From the NCBI GenBank assembly GCA_949317995.1, contig OX439043.1, positions 56,623,339 through 56,687,338 on the forward strand: DNA of 64,000 nt, in the 5' to 3' direction. Position 1 is the first letter of the stretch. Each line of letters starts with the position of its first letter. Position numbers and translations under genes: made by a program. The notes beneath the pieces were generated by a model. The model searched no databases, had not been told where the DNA came from, and saw nothing but the letters and a program-made list of their open reading frames with translations. This stretch comes from Acholoe squamosa (Eukaryota; Annelida; Polychaeta; Phyllodocida; Polynoidae). This document shows, in pieces, positions 45,152 to 55,100 of this stretch.

Positions 45152-46686
45152 TAAATTAATATTCCTGTGGTAAATCTTGAGATTATCTAACCTTGGAGAT
45201 GGGGTAAAGTGACTACAAACACCTTGCATTGGATCCGTATCATCCAAAGTACCATACAAGTAATCTTTATCGAACCAAGCCCCAATTGAGGAATCTGAAT
45301 ACATAGGTGTACACTCATTGTCATTAAGAATGATGTTCCTACAATTGAATACTCTACAAAAATCCTTCCACCACATCAAGTCTTTTTGGGTTTCATTATC
45401 CAATTTGATAACACCTCTATTTCTAGCCTTGGTACAAAGATCAAATACCCTTCTACTAAATGTCCTACCACCCTGAACCACCTGTGAGCAAAAGGATGTC
45501 AGTCCACCAATTTTTTGAAGGATTTTCTTTGGGACAAACTTCCTCCCCAAACACTCATCTAGTGCTAGATTCATCTTGTCCAATTTCTTCTGGGGTAAGG
45601 ATAGTTCCATTTTAGTAGAATCAATAGTTATGCCCATGAAAACACATATCTGACTTGGCTCTATCACTTTTTCCTTCGACACAATGAAACCCATATACTC
45701 CGTACACTCAATAAGAATAATCCCTTTTACGTAGACATTCATCTTCAGTTTTAGCAATGATAATAAAATCATCTAAATAATTAACTATCCTAACGACACC
45801 ATAAAGCTGAGCTACAACAGTTAAAAATTCAGATATTCTTTTAAATAAATATGGAGCACACTTTAACCCAAAGGTCAAGCAATTGCTCTCAAAAAACTTG
45901 TCTCCATTACCAAAATTCCATATGAAACCTTGAGAACCAACATGTGGACCATACACACTGATACTCCTATAAGCAGAATTTAAATCTACAACGCTCATAT
46001 AGTCATTCTTGTCCAATTGACATGTGACCGTAATTATTGAGTTATATGAGAAACTTTTAGAAGTTGTATTTATGTAGTTATTTATAGAAATATCTGCTGG
46101 CATACTACAATCAGTGATGGGTCTCAATTTACCATTAGACTTCTCTACACCACCCAAGGAGTGAATACACTTGGTTTATAGGCAGTTTCAGTCATCAAAC
46201 CTTGGGACAACTCATCCAGAATAATATCACGCATTTCATTATAGAATCTACCTTCTACAATAAACTTGTAATTTTTACAATCATAGCTCGTATCACATTC
46301 TGGATCAACTGTTTTAATTCCCTCAGTGAATCCACACCATAGAAAATCCAATTCTAACTGGTTCATATTAATAAGGTCTGACTGCCTAAGAAAACTTGCC
46401 ACTCTGCAAGGTACAATTTTTGAGCTTTTCGACCACAAATAAAATGCTCACACTTACATACACCATTTATACAACTGTCATAGACCCTGATACTGGGTCT
46501 ACCCACACACTCCACTGTAAACAGTGGTTCAACCTCGCCCTGAACTGGGCAACTATGGGTTATAAAAAGATTCTTGTTATTTTTACAAGACTCAGAGTTA
46601 TCATTATTATTATTCTCACCCGAAATGATCAAAACAGGGGGCTCAGGAGGATGTACCACACATACTACATTAAGATCAGGCATCAA
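45152..46686 (-). pseudogene. Ngaro-A' RT/RNase H N-terminal part
   Basis: Collinear with Ngaro-A RT: LRPITDCSMP, VVDLNSAYR, LTFGLKCAPYLFKR, NYLDDFIII, then the RNase H start MYSDSS. Broken into four frames by indels (near 46400, 46150 and 45740). It lacks the TAA that Ngaro-A copies have after LAL (here DECLG), so that stop arose later in the plus-strand lineage. Confidence 0.85.
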
Positions 46687-46728
46687 ATTTTCAGATTATA
46701 ACATAGGACCCTGCCTAAGTACAAAATC

Positions 46729-47763
46729 CTAATCTTTCTTTTTCTTCTGGCACTTGTCCTTACCATGGTTTGACATACTACATACCTCACAAATGTGATG
46801 ATATCTACACAGGTCCTCCCTGCAAACTTCAGCCGTTTTGAACGCATAACAAGTGCGGGTCGACTGTTTCGACTTGAAACATTTAGGCTTGGCTGCACTA
46901 GATTTTTAGGCCTGTACTGTCCCATCATAAGACAAATGCCTCAATATATCCTCACTCCTAACATCACTGAAAGCTTCTACACCGTCGGAGTTTGCTCTAG
47001 TTTTTACAGAAGAATCATACGCTACTAATGCCTTGAGGGTGTATATTTTTGTAGATTTCTCCACCATCACCTCTATATGTTTTACCACGGTGAACACATC
47101 TTCTTCCTCTTCAATAAGCTGTTTCATCATTCTCACGTTTACAAGTAACAATTTCTCAATGCTGTCAAGTTTTTTGCCCCTCTTAAGAAAGTTCTTCTGA
47201 TCAAACATACCTCTATCCTTATGGCTATGTCGACGACTTGCCCTAGAAGTGGTAGAATCCATAGAAGACGAGGTGTTTGATGAAACACTATAGTAAGATG
47301 TCAACTTGAAACGGCCTCCCCAGCACGATCCAACATGGCGTCGCGTCCTCTGGTTGCTATGGAGCCCGCGGTAATCAGGTGACCTCCGTCGGCCACACCC
47401 CCTTCGCTTGGTTATGGCGTCAATGGAAGACTGTTGACAAACATCGCCACGTGTATGGTTCTTTTTTGACTCGCTGCTTGCCACTGTCGTAGTTCCTCGA
47501 TTAAAAGCCTGTCTCTCCAATAGACCCTTAATATCAGCTAACTTCTGCTCCATAAAGGTAGTACGGTCTTCCAGGTCCAAAATTTTCTGGTCAACAGGTG
47601 AATCTAACAATTCCTTAGTAGCATTTGTGGTAGGTGTCTCCAGTCCAACCATAATAGCACTCACACCGCTCGAAATCCTCAAATTGGCTTTATTTTTCCC
47701 CTTCTTAGGCGACTTCTTGGTCTTGGATTAGGATCCATTACCAGTAGTTCCTTTCCTATCCAT
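46729..47763 (-). pseudogene. Ngaro-A' gag
   Basis: ATG at 47763 (MDRKGTTGNG), an early TAA near 47730, then a long open frame through the region where plus-strand Ngaro-A is frameshifted (EEEEDVFTVVKH). A TAG just after GTVQA (about 46906). The C-terminal zinc part CYAFKTAEVC...CRYHH and the knuckle CEVCSMSNHGKDKC are complete in sequence. Useful as reference for the Ngaro-A lesions. Confidence 0.82.
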
Positions 47764-47950
47764 GTTGTAGGTATAGGCGCCGTATTAACTTGAATAAACT
47801 GAAAAACTGCTTGAGTATATGAAGCCAATTGACCATTAGTTCAACTGTTGGGGCTTATATACTGGAGGAGATGTTATGATGACGTCATAGAAATCCATGC
47901 GCCCTGGTGAAAAAGTAGTACCTTCGCATCACACATTAATTATATATATA

Positions 47951-48002
<52 letters not shown>

Positions 48003-48029
48003 ATATATACCTAGTAGTATATAGTTCCA

Positions 48030-49052
48030 AACACATCCAGCAGGGCATTTCTTAAAAATGCTGAATAATATTATTGAGAAATGCCCTCCTGATCCAGTTT
48101 TGGTTAATGGATGTGGATGGAACAAAAAATGTTCCATTTTAGCATACCCTAAAACCCTGCGTATAAGCCGTAGTGTCACACTAGGGATATGTGTATGATC
48201 AAGTTGTCATATGAGGAATATCATATGACTAGTGGCTATAAGGAATAATAATATCAAGCTCTTATCTGGTGTTTTCCAGTTATCACTGGTTTATTCAAGG
48301 TTAAGGCAGAACTTATGTATCAGTAATACAAATGTCAAAGGAAAAGGTAATTCACACACAGTAAATATAATATGGGTATAAGTAAGTGTTCCACTCCTAT
48401 GTGTAATAATGATAATACATTGTCCAATATAGGTTCTAGGTGGGTTCCCATAACCTAGCTCCTGGCCTGCTGATAGAGGGATAATATAAAATATGCAACT
48501 TTACCCTCTGGTAGATAGATGGAAGAAGTGGGGTTTAGTCCTATGTCTGTTACTTTGGCAAAGTCACCACTCACCTCCGTAGTCAAGGTCTGTGCATAGC
48601 AAATAAAAGCACCAGAGGGCAGCACTGTTCCTTTTAGTTTCTCACCCTTCTATAGCATATGGATAACACCTACACAGACTAAACCTGGTAACCAGTCCAC
48701 GCCCATGTCATAGGGGGTGTGGCTAGCCCACAGGACCCAAGCAATTTGGTTCATAAAGAGGTATTGAAGAAAATGGGCCATAGCAGGGGGAAAGAAAAAA
48801 CGATTTTGCCATTTGTAGTGCCCTGTATGTCAAGTAATCAAGATATAAACAGATCACATACTTTCAGCAGATTTTTAATATCAAGTATTTTTCACATTTT
48901 TGTCCAGAAAATATATCATCCCTATGCCGATAGGGGCTTTTTCAGTACTGGCGTGTGGTGAATGTAGAACTTCTTTCATTTTCTATGATTGAATTTGCCA
49001 ATGCCTGAAACCTTGGTCCGAAGGCAAGCAATACAATTACAAAATCATTTCT
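48030..49052. other. Host DNA between the transposon nest and the acyl-CoA synthetase gene
   Basis: No coding region supported. The part next to 49053 is probably the 3' UTR of the minus-strand gene. No repeat was identified apart from the small hairpin at 48045-48089. Confidence 0.4.
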
Positions 49053-49183
49053 TCAAAGTTTGCTTTTGAGGTTCTCATAAAGCTCTGTGAGTTTCCTCCT
49101 GAGGATTTTGCCACTGGGTGTTTTAGGTATTGTGTCAGTGAAGACCACTCCTCCCGTCAGCCATTTGTAGTGAATCGATTTGT
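49053..49183 (-). CDS. Acyl-CoA synthetase exon 11 (last)
   Basis: Acceptor CTACAG at 49184-49189; stop TGA at 49053-49055. Encodes the C-terminal lid: [18 protein letters not shown] with the catalytic Lys, ending KSKL, where SKL is a canonical peroxisomal import signal. Confidence 0.88.
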
Positions 49184-52100
49184 CTGTAGAGTTACAAGAT
49201 GTTTTGATTATTAATTTAAAAAATAAATGACCACAGGTTCTGAGTTATTCAGGTTCTCTACATAATGAATTAAATCAAAGCACAGTACAAATTTAGGTAT
49301 CACTAATGATATAGGTAAGCATCTGAATTTAACTGTGAATGCAAGCAGAGTAGCCTTAACAAGAACTTTCACAGGGTTTTGATCATAAAAATTAGTTACC
49401 TTTGACAAATGCCTGTATGTCCTGAGGTGTGACATGGGAATGTCCAGCTTTCCTTACAATGAAGGCCCGTGGGACTTCACCACTGCGGTCATGTGGCACA
49501 CCAATGACACCAACATCAGTTACTGCTGGATGAGTCAGAAGTAATGCCTCCAACTCAGCTGGTGCCACCTGGCAGACAAATAAAGAATTATTAACTCTCT
49601 CTCTCTTTGGACAATAAGAAAGTCATATTGCACTCAATGGAAATCGTTTCAATTAGAGACCGGTTATAGGAGTATTAAAGGGTTCCAAACAAGAACAGCC
49701 TCAAATAAACTTTTTTTTCAATTGGCTTATCACTCTGAATTATTTTGAATATAATAATCATTCTAAAAATTATCAGCTCCATAGAAAGTCATTTTTTAAA
49801 CTAAGGTAATATCCTGCAGGCTAACCTGGAATCCTCTGACCTTGATGAGTTCTTTGATTCTGCCCACAATGTACAAGTGTCCAGTGTTGTCAAAGTAAGC
49901 TACGTCACCTGTATATGGGGCAAAATGATGAGAAGTTTGGTCCTTTTAGTTATCTTCAAATGTTTATGAATATATTTATTGTGAAACAATAACTCTGCAA
50001 GTTCTTGATTTTCTATCATTTATTAAACATGACTCAGGGTTGCAATTGGTCCTAAATGATGACAGTGACTTTGATTATAGCAGTATGACTCCTGCATTGA
50101 ATGAAAGTCGGGTGACCTACATAGAAAATGAAGATTTAAGAATGATACACTCTGGCTTCTAATAGGTCTCCTATTTATAACCACCTCCTACTTTTGAAAG
50201 GTCACCAAAATTTAAAAAGTTCTCTTTCTGTTGATCACAATGGTGGTCCACGTTGTCCCCATGTGCCAATTAAGGTCTTTAATTTTAATGACCAACAGAA
50301 TTCCAAATATATTGCATCTTCCTTTCCAGTACAGAAAGGTAACTTTGGCCTCCTATGTATTTGCCAGAAAGCCCCACCTGTGTGCAGCCATTCTCGTGCA
50401 TCTATTGTGTTGCGGGTAGCCTCGGGTTTGTTAGGTTGATTTAGAGGAATGAGATTTGACATGACAAAAATCAGTTTTAAAGCGGATTCCATTTATTGTT
50501 CATACTTCAGATGGAAATTGGCATTGTTCAGGCCCCAGGTACAGCTTGTATTTTTATCACAATGTAGGGTTGTGGCATTCATGGCTACAGCTAATACACA
50601 GGTTTACAGTTGTGAACCCTACTGGAAAAGGAAAACAGATGTTCTTTTTGACAGATCTCCCAGTGCACAATGAATGCTGAATGAATGTTGGAATGCTGGT
50701 TGAACAGCGTTGATCAGCCTAGTTTCAACGTTTGTTCAACATTCTTTGTGCACTGGGTATTTATCTTACTTTAAGCTCTGTTTTGCACATTACGACACCG
50801 ACCGACCCGTCCTTCTCGTCACCCACTTGATGCCCACATATTGCCAGTGCCTCAGTCATTCCATACCCTGAAACAGCATTTTACTTGGCCCTGGAACTTC
50901 TATGATGGCAACCAGGAGGGTATTTCAATAGAGTGCAATTGCAGATGATATAATATCCATTATGGTCTTATGTGATGTTAGGACACCAATTCCTATGGCA
51001 CGCTAATAAAATGTATTTATCCTGTTAGCCTTTGTAGTAGTACAAGCTTAACACATTAAGGCCTGATGTTGAGAATACTCAACGTCCATGTAGGGGTGGA
51101 TGTTGAGTATTTTCAACACCATGTAGAGGCTGATGTTGAGTATAATTGACATAGATATATTATGCGGCAGCCATGTTTGGAAATTTAAGGTAGACTTAAG
51201 TGTATTGCTATTTTTGGTATGATGATGTTTATTACCTATTTTGGGGCTGAGGAATTCGAATCTGAGAAGTTTACAGTGATGGAGACATTGTAAAATGGTT
51301 GAAAATGATATCAAAGTCATGGTCAGTGTATTATACCTTGCACCCTCCCGCCCCCTGGTAAATGTTCTTCTCAATATTCAGTACCCTAGCCTCCAAAATA
51401 CTCTCATAGCCAGCCCTTAATGGGTTAAATGTAAGACACTAATGGCAGTGACATGAAGATTCTCACTGTAGACTGTTTGAAGGGGAGAGTAATTTTTTCC
51501 CATTGTGAATTGGGATACCTATTATTCAATTCTTTCATAAAAATATCTGCAGCTCTGCCCATTCACAAATAAGCCACACATATTTGTAATAAATTAGAAT
51601 TCACAGATAGATTACATATGCCGTTATATACATGTACTGGGACTTGGTTGACCTGTACTTAAAAAAAATAGACCTTCATACACTTACACACCATTATCTT
51701 ACATAATGGAGTTTGAGCTTTTAGGCAATGATGCTTAATATGAACAATGTTCTTCTGGGAACTGATATTTCCAAATCAACTAGGTCATGTGCATCATCAC
51801 AAGACAAGGATGGGTATATTTTAATTATTTTAACTGTCTTCCTTTACAAATTCTGTAGGAAATTTCATGGGAGGTTCTCCCTACTGAGAAGCTTTCATGT
51901 AGACTAAGATCCTACTTCAAAGGGTAAGAAGCCATGTGAATTACTGATTTCTACAAAGATTTTTGCTACACGTACCTTGTTGCATTCGGATACCAGGAAG
52001 CAGTTTTCGAAGAGCATCCTCTGCTTCCGTATCAAGTGGGGCTCCTCCACAGCCGACAATTTTGATGCTGCTAAGGTCATACTTGGACACCAAGGGGTTT

Positions 52101-55100
52101 GTTATCAGCATCAGTACTATGGGTGGCACTGCCGTTAGTACACACACCTGTTGGTTTAGATGTAGCAAATGTTTTGTATCTAGACCAACTGGATATTATA
52201 ATATCTTACTTCCAATCAATATTTTATAAATGGCTCTTCATGGTAATACCGTTGTGGTCTTCGATTTGGCGGCATCAATTCTCCCTGCCCTTATACAAGA
52301 CCGGTGGTTATTCAAGGTCCAGTTTCAACACTGAAAACCTACAGGATCCAGAACTCGTCAAAGGTGACGACTTTAGGTCCTCAGGTTGACAATACCCAAA
52401 TCTACAGCTTTAGGTCGTCATGGGGTAGTCATAGGTGAGGACTTTGGGTCATCACTGATGACCTAAAGTCGTCACTTTGGGTGCCCTTTGCAGCCATATC
52501 GTCCTGTGCAGAATTTACCTACATCCTGATATTATCCTTAACAATTAACCAATATTATTGGGTTTTTTTTGTGAGATTTTTGTATATCTTATCCCCTCAT
52601 CCATTAATCAGTATTATTTGGGGGTATTCCCAGGGCACATCATTTATACTACAGGAATGCATAGTGGGGACCTCTTATGGCCAACACACAGACTAGTAAT
52701 AAAGTGAAGGTGGTCAGTATGACGACTTAGGTTAGTCATATGGGTCTGAAGACCCTCTGACGACCCTAAACTCATCATATATGACAACTTTCCAATAGCG
52801 GCATGTTTTCAGTGAATGCTTAAGGGATATTTCAGCACCCCATTACCCCCTTGCTTATTTTGGACCAGTGCTTATTCAAAACCTGGGGCTTAAACACTAC
52901 AATACGGTAAGACAGTGTTCAAACCTAGGGTGATCAAACAACACCAACCTGGTACAACAATGAAATTGCTTTGATGAATTGAATCTCAGGCAAGAGTTGT
53001 GGTAAGCGTTGTGGTATCAGGTATGGTATCAGATAGGCTACGGGTACCTAAAGTGGTTAAAACCAGGCAGCCTACCTTGTATTTCTCAATGGCACCAAGG
53101 AATGATTCAGGAAAAACCTTGGGGAGGATGACAGTCTTACTGCGAGTGTAGATTCCATTGATGACGTTCATGTACAAACCAAGTATGTGGAAGAATGGTA
53201 GATAGCCAAGTTGCACAACCTGACCACCTTGAGCTTGAACACCTTTGTAGAAAGACGCAATGGACAATTTTGGATGCCTGCAAAGTCAACAATTCAGGAT
53301 GGCATTTCTCAACAAGCTATGACTTGAGCTATTCAAGTGAGCAGTACCAGAACAAATAATGTTAACCCTTTAAGGGCAGAGCAAAAATTATTGCCCTGGC
53401 CATGGGGACGGCCTCTGAAAAAAGTATAGTTCCTAGAGGACGAGCCTATTTTCAATTCCTATACTAATCCTATATAAAGGGCGTCGACTATAGTCGATGC
53501 TAGGCCTGCCATGGTGTCGACTATAGTCGATGCTAGGCCTGCCATGGTGTCGACTATAGTCGATGCTAGCCCTCAATGGGTTAAAGATTAAGCATGCAAA
53601 GCAATCACAGTAGTTCCAAGCATTTCCCTAGCCCCTTGTGCAGGAAAGCCAATTTGCTATAACTGCTCTGTATGCCTGGAGGTGTTCGTAGTGGCTGTGT
53701 TTAGTCATACCATGTTAAGAAAAAACCTCTAGAAGGTCAAACAGGTCAAAGACAAAGTGGGTCTGAGGGGACACTGGTCAATGACAAACAATCAGAACAA
53801 GTTGATCAATTTTCTTATTTCAACCAGGGCTAATTCTACTGGGATGGGACAGATGCTTAAAGGTCAAAATATGCTGTATTTAGCATACATCTACATTATT
53901 TAAACTTTTTCTGTGAAGCTAATTTCACCTGACCATTCATTGGACTCAGAATGTACTATGTGTAAAACTGAAAATGATATAATTTCAAAATCAAAATTAA
54001 TAGTACAAACTCAGCATCTATGACCCAAATCAGTGAGATCAATTTACACACATTTGTATGTAGGACTATCTTATGATCTGATGCTGGTATTGGCAACACA
54101 GTTCCTATGTGTGATACAGACACCTTTGGGCAGACCAGTGGTACCACTGGAGTAGAGGATGAATGCTGTGTCATTGTATGTGTCGTGAGGTACGTGCTGT
54201 GGAAGGGCACTACCATCATCAGCCAGAAGACGAGAAAACGGAACACAGCCACTGCCACCTCCAAGGGAAATAATGTTCTGCAAATGTAGAATCATCATCA
54301 GAATTTACAAAAAGTGCTAGATGAATACTGAAACTGCATGAATGTGTTTGAACCTACTCAGGAGGTCTTGCTATTACCAGCCATACGTTCATCTGACCAA
54401 AAGAGGAGAAATGAATAGACAAGAATAGACAAGTCCTTTTACAAGTTCATGAGGCACAGATGGCGATCATCGGGTTGCCCCTTTTGAAACTGAATTACAA
54501 TGGATGGGCACCACCCCCCCCCCTCTAGAATATTAAAAATGAAGTATGCAGTATCCTGTCAGTTTTGATGGAACATTAAGTAGACAGGATTGATCAGGTA
54601 CAATATTGCACATACCTTAACATTTCCTGCTTGTTTAGCAGCTTTGTGCGCTTTTAGTGTAAGGTGTTCCATCGTGTAGATATAAGATGTCCCAGAATCT
54701 CTGAGTTGTCCTTCAATCTCATCTGAATGAATCAAGATCCCAATATCTAATAAGCTCCATATTTTAAACTAAAGATGACTTGAAATTAAAAAACCCTTTT
54801 TAATGTGATTTAGGTGGTTAGCCCTGGAAATGGGTTTGGGTTAGTTTGAAAGCACACTATGAGAAATTAATCAATGCCCAATAATGGTATGGCATGATAT
54901 AAGAGTACCACTTAACCAATTATCAACCAAATAACCAATAGGGAAATCAATAGAAATGTTTTTTAACGTAAAAAAAAAAACAACGTTTTTATGCCAAGTG
55001 GGTATGGATTCTACTCTTGTTAACAATCTCTGCTTGGTGCAGTATGGGGAAAAAACAAGGAGAAGAAGGAGGACGTCTTCTTAACCACTCTGCTAGGTGG

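Larger units (their letters stand above)
45152..48029 (-). mobile_element. Ngaro-A' 5' part (minus): A1, gag, RT, RNase H start
   Basis: On the minus strand A1 starts at 48029 (TGGAACTATATACTAC), runs through a long (TA)n tract (about 47939-48010), the CRE at 47880-47887 and a TATA-like box, then gag and RT. It is interrupted at 45152 by Ngaro-B and resumes at 38636. Diverged from plus-strand Ngaro-A (different A-repeat variants), so a separate subfamily and the oldest layer of the nest. A small perfect-stem hairpin (AGGGCATTTCT, about 48045-48089) lies in the flank just outside. Confidence 0.88.
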
